Origin: Marivita sp051859345
GTDB taxonomy: Bacteria > Pseudomonadota > Alphaproteobacteria > Rhodobacterales > Rhodobacteraceae
Reading direction: 5' to 3'
Assembly (NCBI RefSeq): GCF_051859345.1
Contig: NZ_JBHYFV010000005.1
Location: 110,303-174,302, forward strand
DNA length: 64,000 nt
This document shows positions 24,261 to 33,611 of this stretch, piece after piece (position 1 is the stretch's first letter; every line of letters begins with the position of its first letter). Made by a program: the position numbers and the translations under genes. The notes beneath the pieces were generated by a model. The model had not been told where the DNA came from. It did no database searches and saw only the letters and a list, made by a program, of their open reading frames with translations.

Positions 24261-25337
24261 ATGACGCAGGAACACCTGACGTGCTCGGTTGGGTTGGGAG
24301 GTATCAATCTCTCCAAAGATCTGACTGAGGTTCGATTTCTTCTCGACATGCAGATTTACGGCAACTCCCGGTTTCGGGATGCCTGTTCCGGTGCCGGTCT
24401 GCTGAACGGGGACGGTCTTTCCCTAAAGCAGGATCCCGACCCGAACGCTGCTGCCTTTACGGGAAGTGCTGTCGTGCAATTTCAGCAGAAAGTCATGTGG
24501 TGGTCGCTTGATAGATGCGACGGACGTGTGGATCCAAGAGGCAAGACCTGGACCGCGTTGACAGCGGCGGTGGGCGCAGGTGGCATTGCGCCTGTTGATG
24601 TCACTCCAACGTTGCCCGCCATCGGCGATGCTTTGTCGAACGCTGGCTTCAAGGCTTACAATCAAGGGTCATACAAAACCCAGACCCTAGGATATCAGAA
24701 TAAGGGAAAGGACGTGACGATTTCCCAAGAGGGTTGTTTCCTGTGTACGATGACCATGGCCGCAACAGGCATTGGAAGACCGACCTCCGTTTGGCCGGCC
24801 GGCGTTCTGGCGAAAGACCTGACACCGGTGCATGCCAATGATATCGCCAAGAACAACGCATGCTATACAACAGCCGGCCTGAACCCGTTTGCACTGGCGC
24901 CTCTGCTGGGAATGAAAATTTCGCGTTTCGGGCTCGAAAAAGGGGACAGCCCGCTTCCGGCCAATCCAGTGGCTCATGTCGATGGCCATATCGGTGCAGG
25001 TGGCGTTGTCGCGGCGCATGTTGATTACAAAGACAAGCACGAGGGCGACTTTACAAAGGGCGACCATTGGGTCTTGATCACCAACAAGGCGTCTGACTCG
25101 GGGTTTCGCGACTACGATGCGCTGGATCCGTCTGGCGGCGCGAAGATGGGTATGAGCAAGAACCTCGCAGTCAATCCACGCGAACTCGATTATTTCCTAA
25201 AATGGCTCAACGACTATTCGTTCCAGTATAAGAAAGGATATCTGTTCGGGATACCGTCTCCCAAATCCGGCATTGAACGACAGGAGTTCCAAAAGAACTA
25301 CCGGATGGTGCGATATTGTCTGCTGTCCCGATCCTAG
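24261..25337 (+). CDS. Orphan protein: PG-binding-like segment plus C39-like cysteine peptidase (predicted)
   Basis: 358 residues, no signal peptide and no family I can name with certainty. Residues 8-105 look like a peptidoglycan-binding domain of the kind in phage endolysins and VgrG-linked effectors: SVGLGGINLSKDLTEVRFLL, VVQFQQKVM and DGRVDPRGKTW. The rest resembles a papain-like C39 peptidase: SQEGCFLCTM (Cys159 as candidate nucleophile), GDHWVLIT (His269) and DALDPSGG (Asp289). This reading is inference from order and spacing of Cys, His and Asp. AAGGA sits six bases before the ATG. The gene is AT-richer than its neighbours (one 60-base stretch at 24661-24720 is 45% GC by count), suggesting transfer. 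No partner or immunity gene is seen beside it. Confidence 0.6.
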   Translation: MTQEHLTCSVGLGGINLSKDLTEVRFLLDMQIYGNSRFRDACSGAGLLNGDGLSLKQDPDPNAAAFTGSAVVQFQQKVMWWSLDRCDGRVDPRGKTWTALTAAVGAGGIAPVDVTPTLPAIGDALSNAGFKAYNQGSYKTQTLGYQNKGKDVTISQEGCFLCTMTMAATGIGRPTSVWPAGVLAKDLTPVHANDIAKNNACYTTAGLNPFALAPLLGMKISRFGLEKGDSPLPANPVAHVDGHIGAGGVVAAHVDYKDKHEGDFTKGDHWVLITNKASDSGFRDYDALDPSGGAKMGMSKNLAVNPRELDYFLKWLNDYSFQYKKGYLFGIPSPKSGIERQEFQKNYRMVRYCLLSRS

Positions 25338-25358
25338 GGGGCCGTGCTCCCTGAACGG

Positions 25359-26276
25359 TCAAACGATCGTCGGATCCGGCGCGATATTGCCGCCGCAGAC
25401 CAAGACCGCGACCCGTTCACCGGGTTCAGGTTTGTAGACCCCGGACATCAGCGCGGCCAGTGCCGTGGCTCCGGCGGGTTCGACCAATTGCCGATGCGCC
25501 TGCCAAAGGGCTTGCTGTGCCTCGATAATCGTCCCGTCGGACACGAGCACGCAGTCCGTGCCCGCAGCCTTGGCCAAATCGAAACAGATGCCACCGATGC
25601 GTCGCGCCCCAAGCGCGTTTGCCGCCACCCCGGACACGGCGACGTCAACCGGTGCGCCAGCCTCCAGTGCGGAATGCAGCGCGCACGAGGTCATCGGTTC
25701 CACCGCCACCACCTTGCGCCTGTCGCCCAGCCACGCCAGCGCCCCGGCAATCAGACCACCACCGCCAACCGCGATCAGCACCGTGTCGGCCTCAAGCCCC
25801 TGTTCTTCCCATTCGCGCATCAGCGTGCCTTGCCCGGCCACCGTCAGCGGCGCGTCATAGGCATGGATCTGCATCGCACCGCTTTCGGACGCCTCGCGCT
25901 CTGCCAGTTCAAGCGCGTTGGCGTATTCCCCGGGCACCACGGTCAAATGCGCGCCGGTCCGTTCGATCAGCGCGATCTTCGCCGGACCGGCAATCTCGGG
26001 TACAAAGATCTTCGCCCGATGGCCCAGCCTTTGCGCCGCGAAGGCCACCGCAGCCCCGTGATTGCCGCCGGACGCGGCCACGACACCGGCCTCCGGCACG
26101 TCCGAGGCCAACAGCGTGTTGAACGCACCGCGTGTCTTGAAGCTGCCCGTGTGCTGGGTCTGTTCCAGTTTCAAGTCAACCACATGTCCAAACGCGTCAC
26201 TGCGCAAAACCGGAGTCTTGACGATATGCCCGGAAATCCGGTCTGCCGCTGTATTGATGGTGTCTTGCCACGTCAC
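25359..26276 (-). CDS. Threonine/serine dehydratase, PLP-dependent
   Basis: A 305-residue fold-type II PLP enzyme. The PLP lysine is Lys47 in TGSFKTRGA, and the phosphate-binding loop is VGGGGLIAG. The protein lacks the C-terminal ACT-like regulatory domain of biosynthetic IlvA. It most likely deaminates threonine or serine to the 2-oxo acid and ammonia; serine racemase or a related activity on hydroxy-amino acids is also possible. The start is GTG at 26276. It is divergent from the LOG-family gene. Confidence 0.87.
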   Translation of the reverse strand: MTWQDTINTAADRISGHIVKTPVLRSDAFGHVVDLKLEQTQHTGSFKTRGAFNTLLASDVPEAGVVAASGGNHGAAVAFAAQRLGHRAKIFVPEIAGPAKIALIERTGAHLTVVPGEYANALELAEREASESGAMQIHAYDAPLTVAGQGTLMREWEEQGLEADTVLIAVGGGGLIAGALAWLGDRRKVVAVEPMTSCALHSALEAGAPVDVAVSGVAANALGARRIGGICFDLAKAAGTDCVLVSDGTIIEAQQALWQAHRQLVEPAGATALAALMSGVYKPEPGERVAVLVCGGNIAPDPTIV

Positions 26277-26348
26277 GGCGCTGCCTCTCTGGTGTCTTCT
26301 GATGTGACGCTATAGGTCTGTCGGAACAGGAACAAGGAACCGATCCAC

Positions 26349-27191
26349 ATGAACGATCACCGCAACAGCCCGTTCCGCGATGCTGGTCTGGACCGGAGCA
26401 CGGCAAGCCACGTCCCGGATACGGAACAGACACGGTCTCCGGCGTATCGGTTGGCTTTTGCTGATGACGAATTCCTGTGCCGCGAGGAACTGCGCCCAGT
26501 GCGGTTGCAGCTGGAGCTGTTGAAACCGCAGTTGATGCTGGACGAACACCAGATTGAGAGCACGGTGGTGCTGTTCGGCGGCGCACGCATTCCGCGCCCG
26601 GCGGACGCTGACAAGGCACGCACCAAAACGCTGGCCGATCTGTCGCATTTCTATGACGAGGCGCGCGATTTCGCCCGGCTGATGACCCGCAAATCCATTT
26701 CGGCGCAGGGGCGCGAATTTGTCGTCGTCACCGGCGGTGGCCCCGGCGTCATGGAAGCAGGCAATCGCGGCGCGTCGGAAGAGGGCGGTAAATCCATCGG
26801 CCTGAACATCGTGCTGCCGCATGAACAGGCTCCGAACGCATTCGTCACGCCTGATCTGTGCTTCAACTTTCACTACTTCGCGATCCGCAAGATGCATTTC
26901 CTGATGCGCGCGCGTGCGATCTGCGTCTTTCCGGGCGGGTTCGGTACGCTGGATGAAATGTTCGAATCGCTGACCCTGATCCAGACGGGACGCATGGACC
27001 GGGTGCCGTTCCTGCTGTTCGGCCGGGCGTTCTGGGAAAAGATCATCAACTGGGAAGCGCTGGCAGACGCAGGTACAATCAGCCGGGAAGACCTTGATCT
27101 TTTCCGCTTTGTCGAAAACGCCCAAGAGGCGGCCGACATTATCGAGAACTGGGATCCCGCGCCGCCGCGCAGCGATATTCCGGGACGCTGA
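26349..27191 (+). CDS. LOG family protein (TIGR00730 Rossmann fold)
   Basis: A 280-residue protein with the two LOG signatures: GGGPGVMEAGNRGA and PGGFGTLDEMFE. These bind the phosphate and the sugar of a nucleoside 5'-monophosphate; the second block includes the glutamate. Members cleave the base from cytokinin or other nucleoside monophosphates, releasing ribose 5-phosphate. The first 50 residues form an extra N-terminal tail rich in charged residues, longer than in minimal LOG proteins, so it fits the larger LOG group. Substrate in this organism is not known. Confidence 0.88.
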   Translation: MNDHRNSPFRDAGLDRSTASHVPDTEQTRSPAYRLAFADDEFLCREELRPVRLQLELLKPQLMLDEHQIESTVVLFGGARIPRPADADKARTKTLADLSHFYDEARDFARLMTRKSISAQGREFVVVTGGGPGVMEAGNRGASEEGGKSIGLNIVLPHEQAPNAFVTPDLCFNFHYFAIRKMHFLMRARAICVFPGGFGTLDEMFESLTLIQTGRMDRVPFLLFGRAFWEKIINWEALADAGTISREDLDLFRFVENAQEAADIIENWDPAPPRSDIPGR

Positions 27192-27295
27192 GCCAAGCGG
27201 GGTTCCCCCTTTCGCGTGCGCGGCATGTCCTGTATGAGCCACGCTCAGTCAGGCCCGAGACCGACCAGAGGGCTGGCAAGCGAAAGGAGAGCCAA

Positions 27296-28318
27296 ATGGG
27301 CTACAGAGTCGTCGTTGCAGGCGCCACCGGAAATGTGGGCCGCGAAATGCTGAACATTCTGGCCGAGCGCCAGTTCCCCGTGGACGAGATCGCAGCACTT
27401 GCGTCGCGCCGGTCGCTGGGGACGGAGGTCAGCTTTGGCGACAAGACGCTGAAGACGCAGGATCTCGACACGTTCGATTTCACCGGCTGGGATTTCGCGC
27501 TGTTTGCCATCGGATCGGAAGCGACCAAGAAATACGCGCCGATCTCGGCCAAGGCGGGCTGCGTGGTGATCGATAACTCGTCGCTCTATCGCTACGATCC
27601 GGACGTTCCCTTGATCGTGCCGGAATGTAATGCCGATGCGATTCACGGCTATTCCAAGAAGAACATTATCGCCAATCCCAACTGCTCGACTGCGCAGATG
27701 GTTGTCGCGCTCAAGCCGCTGCACGACCGCGCGCGGATCAAGCGGGTTGTGGTCAGCACCTACCAGTCGGTGTCCGGTTCCGGCAAAGACGCAATCGACG
27801 AATTGTGGGACCAGACCAAGGCGGTTTACAACCCGACCGACAATTACCAGCGCAAGGTCTATCCCAAGGACATCGCCTTCAACGTCATTCCGCATATCGA
27901 CGTGTTCCTCGAGGACGGATCGACCAAGGAAGAGTGGAAGATGGTCGCCGAGACGAAAAAGATCATTGATCCGTCGATCAAGGTCACTGCGACCTGCGTC
28001 CGTGTTCCTGTGTTTGTTGGCCATTCCGAAGCGATCAACATCGAATTCGAAGACCATCTCGACGAGGACGAAGCCCGCGACATCCTGCGGGAATCCCCCG
28101 GTATCATGGTGATCGACAAACGCGAGGATGGTGGCTACGTCACACCCAAGGAATGTGTCGGCGATTTCGCGACGTTCATCAGCCGCATCCGACAGGATTC
28201 GACCATCGACAATGGCATCAACCTCTGGTGCGTGTCCGACAACCTGCGCAAGGGCGCTGCCCTGAACGCGGTGCAGATTGCCGAAGTGCTGGGTCGGGAA
28301 GTCTTGAAAAAGGGATGA
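27296..28318 (+). CDS. asd: Aspartate-semialdehyde dehydrogenase
   Basis: A 340-residue cytoplasmic enzyme. It reduces aspartyl phosphate to aspartate semialdehyde with NADPH, feeding lysine, diaminopimelate, threonine and methionine synthesis. The NADP site is AGATGNVGREM at the N terminus, the catalytic Cys is Cys130 in NPNCST, and the histidine region HSEAINIEFE follows. GAAAGGAGAGCC sits immediately before the ATG. It is followed by a strong terminator and by no gene on the same strand for 1.4 kb. With dapD and dapE it gives the lysine branch in this window. Confidence 0.97.
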   Translation: MGYRVVVAGATGNVGREMLNILAERQFPVDEIAALASRRSLGTEVSFGDKTLKTQDLDTFDFTGWDFALFAIGSEATKKYAPISAKAGCVVIDNSSLYRYDPDVPLIVPECNADAIHGYSKKNIIANPNCSTAQMVVALKPLHDRARIKRVVVSTYQSVSGSGKDAIDELWDQTKAVYNPTDNYQRKVYPKDIAFNVIPHIDVFLEDGSTKEEWKMVAETKKIIDPSIKVTATCVRVPVFVGHSEAINIEFEDHLDEDEARDILRESPGIMVIDKREDGGYVTPKECVGDFATFISRIRQDSTIDNGINLWCVSDNLRKGAALNAVQIAEVLGREVLKKG

Positions 28319-28360
28319 GCTTGAACCGATAAGCTGGGCAATATCTGTCCACTAAAACGA

Positions 28361-28391
28361 GGCTCTCCAATACAATTTGGAGAGCCTTTTT
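28361..28391. terminator. Rho-independent terminator after asd
   Basis: A perfect 10-bp stem, GGCTCTCCAA (28361-28370) and TTGGAGAGCC (28377-28386), with a six-base loop and TTTTT at 28387-28391. It ends the asd transcript. On the other strand, the A-rich run before the stem could let it also end the convergent BNR-repeat gene, which stops at 28403. Confidence 0.9.
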
Positions 28392-28402
28392 CATGGGAAA
28401 GC

Positions 28403-29551
28403 TCACCCCATCTCGACCGCTTCGACGGATAGGACCGTGGGAAGGTGTCGCGCCACTTCGTTCCATCGCGTGCCGCCATTGGTGCTGGCAAAGACCGACC
28501 CCGTATTTGTGCCAAAGTAGACCCCTGCCTGCTTGTGGCGGTCGGTGGTCATGGCCTGTCGCAGCACGGTGAAAAAGCAATGCTCCTGCGGAAGCCCGTC
28601 CCGCGTGGCCTCCCAGGTATCGCCACCGTCACGCGACATCCAGACGGCGGCTTTTGCATCGGGGGGATACCGTCCGGCGCTGTCCCCGTTCAGCGGCAGT
28701 GTCCAGATCACCTGCGGATCATTCGGATCCACCACAATTGGAAAACCAAAGGTCGAGGGCAGACCGGTGGTGATGTCATCCCAATGGCGACCGCCATCGT
28801 TGGACCGCCAGACCCCGTGATGGTTCTGCTGGTACAACAGGTCCGACCCCGGGGCGCGCACCATGTTGTGGACGCAATGGCCGGTTTGGCCGTCACGCGG
28901 CCCTGCGGGGTGGTCGTGGTGTTTGCAGGCCTCGGCATTCGACAACCGGTTCCGCCGTTCCCAGCTTTGCCCGCCATCCTCGGAGGCAAACACACCGGCA
29001 GCCGATATTCCAAGCCAGATCTTCCCCGGATCGTCCGGCGCGGTGACAATGGTGTGCAAGGTCAGACCCGCCCCGCCGGGACTCCAGTCTTCGCGCCCCT
29101 CGAAATCGGCCAAGGCGTCGTTCCTTTGCCAACTCAACCCGCCATCTGTGCTTTTCAGCAGCGTTCCCGGCTTTGCACCGGCCCAAAGCGCGCCATGCGC
29201 ATGATGTAGCGCCCACACCGAATGGAGATCGTCAAACAACGCTGGCGTATCCTCCCATCCGATCATCGCCGCAAAGTCGGGATCATTGGCGGCCCATTCA
29301 TCCATTTGGCCAGGCGACAGCTTGCAGAGTGTCCATGTTGCGCCGCCATCCGACGATCGCCAGACCCCCGCACCGTACCAGTCGCCCCCGCCGCCGGCCC
29401 AAAGCGTGCCGCTGTCGGGGTCGCCGGCCATGTGGTTGATCGTCCATCCGTTGCAGTGCGGTCCACTGACATCCCACACGTCCCGGTCTGTACTGGTCAG
29501 GATAAAGGCACCCTTGGTGGTGCCAACAAGCAGATGCACGGCGACAGTCAT
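28403..29551 (-). CDS. BNR-repeat (sialidase/VPS10-like beta-propeller) protein
   Basis: A 382-residue, mostly beta protein. At least five copies of an SxDGGxxW-type repeat are visible (SSDGGATW, STDGGLSW, SEDGGQSW, SNDGGRHW, SRDGGDTW, STNGGTRW), spaced roughly 50-70 residues apart, which is the Asp-box pattern of a beta-propeller. It has no sialidase active-site arginine triad that I can see, so a glycosidase role is not claimed; the family often reports as 'exo-alpha-sialidase' or glycosyl hydrolase. There is no signal peptide after start 29551. GGAGG lies eleven bases upstream of that ATG. Function unknown. Confidence 0.78.
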   Translation of the reverse strand: MTVAVHLLVGTTKGAFILTSTDRDVWDVSGPHCNGWTINHMAGDPDSGTLWAGGGGDWYGAGVWRSSDGGATWTLCKLSPGQMDEWAANDPDFAAMIGWEDTPALFDDLHSVWALHHAHGALWAGAKPGTLLKSTDGGLSWQRNDALADFEGREDWSPGGAGLTLHTIVTAPDDPGKIWLGISAAGVFASEDGGQSWERRNRLSNAEACKHHDHPAGPRDGQTGHCVHNMVRAPGSDLLYQQNHHGVWRSNDGGRHWDDITTGLPSTFGFPIVVDPNDPQVIWTLPLNGDSAGRYPPDAKAAVWMSRDGGDTWEATRDGLPQEHCFFTVLRQAMTTDRHKQAGVYFGTNTGSVFASTNGGTRWNEVARHLPTVLSVEAVEMG

Positions 29552-29766
29552 AACTGGCAGACCTCCAAAAGCGCGCAAGGATGGGGTCAGAGTGTCACCG
29601 AAGCCCGTTTTTCGCAACGGTCATGTTCTGGCATTGGTCCGTTCACGGAACCCTTCCATCTGTTGCGCGTTTTTCACACCATCGGGGCGCTCTTTTCGTT
29701 GCCCAATTCTTGCCGCAATTGGCTCGCACCGTGTTGAATGTGATTAAAAATGTATAGGTGCCCCCG

Positions 29767-30093
29767 ATGGCCGTTCAGTCCGTTCCCCTTGAAGCCGATC
29801 AATCCAAAGGCCTGCCGCTGCCTCTTGACAGTGAAACGGCAATGTTGCTGAGAACGGTCCTTCTCCCGCATTTCGAACGCGCGACAAGCTGGGGCGATCT
29901 GTGCCATCGTCTGGCGACCAAAGGCTATGCCATCACCTTTCGGCGGGGACACCTGGTTCTGGAAGACGAAAGCGGCAGACCCGTCTGCACCGGTTCGATG
30001 ATCGGATCGCCCTTGTCGCGACTGGCCGATCGGCTGGGGCGGCCGAAGCTGCGCACCGATTGCAGCGGCGCGACCGCCACACTTAGGAACTGA
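29767..30093 (+). CDS. Hypothetical protein beside carbonic anhydrase
   Basis: A 108-residue protein, not recognised. The middle has LLPHFERATSWGDLCHRLATKGYAITFRRGHLVL, a helix-strand pattern that could be a small DNA-binding or regulatory fold. AGGTG lies eight bases before ATG 29767; a GTG at 29758 is a weaker option. The stop abuts the stop of the convergent carbonic anhydrase gene (30093 and 30094). The 215-base gap upstream holds divergent promoter DNA that is AT-richer than the genes. Confidence 0.6.
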   Translation: MAVQSVPLEADQSKGLPLPLDSETAMLLRTVLLPHFERATSWGDLCHRLATKGYAITFRRGHLVLEDESGRPVCTGSMIGSPLSRLADRLGRPKLRTDCSGATATLRN

Positions 30094-30744
30094 TCAGACC
30101 GGCAGGAACGACCGGGTTTTCGGTTCGAAAAACTCCAGCCCGCCTTCCCCGATATCGGTCCACAATCCGTGCAGAGTCAGCAAATCCTGCTCAACTGCCT
30201 CGCGGATAAAGGGAAACGTCATCAGGTTCTCGAGCGAGACAATCACCGATTCCTTTTCCAGCGCGCGAATCTGGTCTTCATCCTTGTGCGCGGCCTTCAC
30301 CCTCTCATAGCCCGGTCGCAGGATGTCCATCCAGCGCCCCACAAAGCTTGACTGTTCCTCGAGATGGGGCGCGTTGCCGGAACACATGTCGAGACAGCCC
30401 TGAACCCCCCCGCAATTCGAATGCCCAAGCACGATCAGATGCGCCACGTTCAGCGCGGTCACCGCATATTCCACCGCCGCCGACGTGCCGTGATGATCGC
30501 CGTCGGGTTCATATGGCGGCACGAGGTTCGCGATATTGCGGTGAATGAAGAACTCACCCTGATCGGCCCCAAAGATCGATGTCACATGCACACGGCTGTC
30601 ACAGCAGGAAATCACCATCGCACGGGGACGCTGGCCTTCGTTTGCCAGACGCTTGTACCAGGCACGGTTGTCCGAATAGGTCGTGGCCTTCCAGCCCTGA
30701 TATCTTTGGATAAGATATGCAGGCAGCGGCTTTGCAGCGTTCAT
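30094..30744 (-). CDS. Carbonic anhydrase, beta class
   Basis: A 216-residue protein. Zinc ligands are in VISCCDSRVH (the Cys and Asp of CxDxR) and GHSNCGGV (HxxC). It hydrates carbon dioxide to bicarbonate, which supplies carboxylases and balances pH. I use ATG 30744 (MNAAKPLPAYLIQRY) because AAGGA sits five bases before it and the length is standard; longer in-frame starts up to 30864 lack a ribosome binding site. Its stop is adjacent to the stop of the small plus-strand gene. Confidence 0.94.
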   Translation of the reverse strand: MNAAKPLPAYLIQRYQGWKATTYSDNRAWYKRLANEGQRPRAMVISCCDSRVHVTSIFGADQGEFFIHRNIANLVPPYEPDGDHHGTSAAVEYAVTALNVAHLIVLGHSNCGGVQGCLDMCSGNAPHLEEQSSFVGRWMDILRPGYERVKAAHKDEDQIRALEKESVIVSLENLMTFPFIREAVEQDLLTLHGLWTDIGEGGLEFFEPKTRSFLPV

Positions 30745-30890
30745 GAAATCCTTCGCCTCCATGGTCGTGGCTCTTTGCGGGATACGTCGAAATTGATCGG
30801 AATTCGAGAGAAAAACAGTCGGGATCGTTACCTGATGGAAAGGCATGCCTGCGATAGAGGACATCGGGTTGGGGTGAGAAAGGAATTCAC

Positions 30891-31274
30891 ATGGTGGAGC
30901 AAATCTCGATTTTGCATCCGCGAGACACCGCGTATTTCGACGAAGACACCCTGAACGCGCTTAGCCGCGATCTGGGATCCAGTGTAGCCGAAAACATCCT
31001 GTGTCGCGCGCTCGAGGACATGGCCGAGCGGTTCTTGCAGATCCGCGATGACTATGGCGACGGGAATCTGCTTGGATTGCGCAAATCCGTTCATGCGCTC
31101 ATCCCGATCGCCGAACAGATCGGCCTGCTGGGCCTGGCTCGGGTCGGACGGGACGTGCTGATCTGCATTGATCAGGGCGATGCCGTTGCCATCGCGGCGA
31201 CCCTGTGCCGGATGCTGCGCTGCGGGGAAATGGCAATCTCCTGTGCCGAGATAGGAATGGACCTCTCTCTCTGA
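30891..31274 (+). CDS. Hpt-like small alpha-helical protein
   Basis: A 127-residue helical protein. Helix-rich segments surround LRKSVHALIPIAEQIGLLGL, whose His and spacing resemble the HxLKG..... helix of histidine phosphotransfer domains, although the glycine after the lysine is missing. It may receive or pass a phosphoryl group, or be an inactive relative. No kinase or response regulator lies nearby. Start ATG 30891. It precedes the aminopeptidase gene on the same strand by 61 bases. Low certainty. Confidence 0.5.
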   Translation: MVEQISILHPRDTAYFDEDTLNALSRDLGSSVAENILCRALEDMAERFLQIRDDYGDGNLLGLRKSVHALIPIAEQIGLLGLARVGRDVLICIDQGDAVAIAATLCRMLRCGEMAISCAEIGMDLSL

Positions 31275-31335
31275 TTCCGCTTGCAGCGACCGGTCAAGGG
31301 CGTACCTTTCCCGCATGTCTGAGAAGGGGAATTCC

Positions 31336-32721
31336 ATGACCGTTGCACTTGCGCCCGCGGGCACTGATGCGTTGCCGCTTCATGTTCTGGGGGCCGATGA
31401 CGTGGCGCTCTGGGCAGGCCAGCAAAGCGATCGTATCCGCACCTGGGTCGAGTCTAGCGGCTTCAAAGGGGCCATCGGTGCGGCGCTGATGATTCCCAAC
31501 GATCTGGGCCAGCCAGAGGCGGCGTTGATCGGTTACGGAACCGAAGCGCTCCGCAATCGTGACCGTTTTGCGCTGGCGGCGGCCATGACCAAACTCGCTC
31601 CCGGCACCTACCGGATCGACAGCGGGATCGAACAGGATCACCTCGAACAAGAGGCGTTGGGCTGGTTGCTGGCCAGCTATGCCTTCGACCGATACCGCGA
31701 CACCAAGGTCGAGCGTCCGACCCTTGTCACCCCGGACGGCGTTGACGGGGAAAGGGTCTCCATCATGGCCGAGGCAGAGTTTCTGACCCGCGACCTGATC
31801 AACACCCCGGCCTCTGACATGGGTCCGCAAGAGCTTGAAACCGCGGCGCGGGCTCTCGCGAAACGGCACAACGCGAAAATCACCGTCACAACAGGTGAGG
31901 CGCTTCTGGCCGACAATTTCCCGATGATCCACACGGTCGGCCGTGCCTCGGATCGCGCGCCGCGGCTGATCGACATGTCGCGCGGCAATCGCGGCCCCCG
32001 GATCACTCTGGTCGGAAAGGGTGTGTGTTTCGACACCGGTGGTCTCAACCTCAAGCCCGGCAGCTCGATGGGGCTAATGAAAAAGGACATGGGCGGGGCA
32101 GCCAACGTGCTGGGCCTTGCACACATGATCATGGCGTCGGGCCTTCAGGTCCGTCTGCGGGTGTTGATCCCGGCAGTGGAAAACTCCGTGAGCGCCAACA
32201 GCTTTCGCCCGCAGGACATCCTCACCTCGCGCAAGGGACTGACCGTCGAGATCAACAACACCGATGCAGAAGGCCGCCTTGTTCTGGCCGACGCGCTGAC
32301 CTTCGCCGCCGAGGAAAAAACCGACCTGATCGTGTCGATGGCCACCCTGACCGGGGCAGCCCGCGTTGCCGTCGGTCCCGATCTTGCGCCCTATTTCACC
32401 GATGACGATGATGCGGCGACCGCGCTGGATCTGTCTGCGCGGCGCATGGCCGACCCGGTCTGGCGGCTGCCCTTCCACACCCCCTACGAACCGATGATCG
32501 AGCCCGGCATCGCAGACCTCGACAATGCGCCCAAAGGCGGCTTTGGCGGCGCGATCACCGCCGCACTGTTCCTGCGCCGTTTCGTCAAGGAAGACGACCG
32601 TTACATCCATTTCGACATCTATGGCTGGCAACCTACCGCTGCGCCCGGTCGCCCCAAAGGCGGCGCGTTGCAGGGCGCGCGGGCGCTGTTCGCGGCTTTG
32701 CCGGACCTGTTGGGCCTTTGA
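31336..32721 (+). CDS. Leucyl aminopeptidase family protein (M17)
   Basis: A 461-residue M17 metallopeptidase. The catalytic signature NTDAEGRLVLADAL is present, along with GKGVCFDTGGLNLKPG and MKKDMGGAA, which supply the two-metal site and the catalytic lysine and arginine. It removes N-terminal residues from peptides in the cytoplasm. ATG 31336 has AAGGGGA just before it. The stop overlaps the NlpC/P60 gene start (TGATG), so the two peptidases are made together; a shared job in breaking down muropeptides is plausible but not shown. Confidence 0.95.
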   Translation: MTVALAPAGTDALPLHVLGADDVALWAGQQSDRIRTWVESSGFKGAIGAALMIPNDLGQPEAALIGYGTEALRNRDRFALAAAMTKLAPGTYRIDSGIEQDHLEQEALGWLLASYAFDRYRDTKVERPTLVTPDGVDGERVSIMAEAEFLTRDLINTPASDMGPQELETAARALAKRHNAKITVTTGEALLADNFPMIHTVGRASDRAPRLIDMSRGNRGPRITLVGKGVCFDTGGLNLKPGSSMGLMKKDMGGAANVLGLAHMIMASGLQVRLRVLIPAVENSVSANSFRPQDILTSRKGLTVEINNTDAEGRLVLADALTFAAEEKTDLIVSMATLTGAARVAVGPDLAPYFTDDDDAATALDLSARRMADPVWRLPFHTPYEPMIEPGIADLDNAPKGGFGGAITAALFLRRFVKEDDRYIHFDIYGWQPTAAPGRPKGGALQGARALFAALPDLLGL

Positions 32722-33584
32722 TGGACCGACGCCAATTCAGGTCCAACGGCACGGTGGCACACAGCTCTCTCAAGGGGCAGGTCACGGCAGAGCGGTTTAC
32801 CGACGGCCAGGTGCATCGCGTTGTCTGTCCGCCCAGGGCCGCGCTTTGCAAGTCGCCTTTCGGGGATCGCGACCGCGAACTGCTTTGGGGGCAATCCTTC
32901 AATGTGCTTGAGACCGTCAAGGGCTGGGCCTTTGGATATGCTCTGCACGACGGTTACACCGGCTATGTCGATGCCCGGATGCTGTCCCCCCTTGATGACC
33001 GCGCAACGCACCGCGTATCCGCCCGCCAGACCATGGCGCTCGCGGCTCCCGATTTCAAAGCCACCAGGGGTGAACATGTGCCGCTGTCCCTTGGATCAGA
33101 GGTCCGCGTCACGTCGACAGACGACAAATGGTCAACGATCACGGGCGTGCCGCATGATCTTTTTGTTCCGACCCGCCATCTGACCCCATTGGACGCCAAT
33201 GACTCCGATCCGGTGACTGTTGCTGAAGGCTTGCTCGGCACGCCGTATGTCTGGGGCGGGAATTCCGCCTTCGGGATCGACTGCTCCGGCCTGGTGCAGA
33301 TCGCCTGCCGCGCCTGCGGAATTTCCTGTCCCGGTGACAGCGATCAGCAAATGGCGCAGTTGGGAACAACGCTCGACCCCAAGACCCCGCCACAACGCGG
33401 AGATCTGCTGTACTGGAAAGGTCATGTCGGTTGGGTCTCCGACCCCGACACGCTCCTGCACGCGAATGCACATTCCATGTCGGTGACCTATGAACCGCTC
33501 CAAGGCGCGATCCGCAGGATTGCCGAACACGGTGACCCTGTCCTGCGCCACGCGCGCTTGACGCTGGGTCGAAAAGACGTCTAA
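32721..33584 (+). CDS. NlpC/P60 family cysteine peptidase
   Basis: A 287-residue protein. The last 110 residues form an NlpC/P60 domain: TPYVWGGNSAFGIDCSGLVQ (Cys188 as nucleophile), GHVGWV and LLHANAH (histidines). Upstream are SH3b-like beta segments. The layout resembles YkfC-type dipeptidyl-peptidase VI, which cuts D-Glu-meso-DAP bonds in peptidoglycan peptides. There is no signal peptide, so it would act on recycled peptides inside the cell. It overlaps the M17 aminopeptidase gene by one base and is followed at 27 bases by the MFS gene. Confidence 0.9.
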   Translation: MDRRQFRSNGTVAHSSLKGQVTAERFTDGQVHRVVCPPRAALCKSPFGDRDRELLWGQSFNVLETVKGWAFGYALHDGYTGYVDARMLSPLDDRATHRVSARQTMALAAPDFKATRGEHVPLSLGSEVRVTSTDDKWSTITGVPHDLFVPTRHLTPLDANDSDPVTVAEGLLGTPYVWGGNSAFGIDCSGLVQIACRACGISCPGDSDQQMAQLGTTLDPKTPPQRGDLLYWKGHVGWVSDPDTLLHANAHSMSVTYEPLQGAIRRIAEHGDPVLRHARLTLGRKDV

Positions 33585-33611
33585 TCGCGACACCTTTTCC
33601 GGATCGGTCTC

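Noticed and set aside
28403..29551. The BNR-repeat protein as a true sialidase.
   Set aside because: The Asp-box repeats are clear but the catalytic arginine triad and signal peptide are not visible, so only the propeller is claimed.
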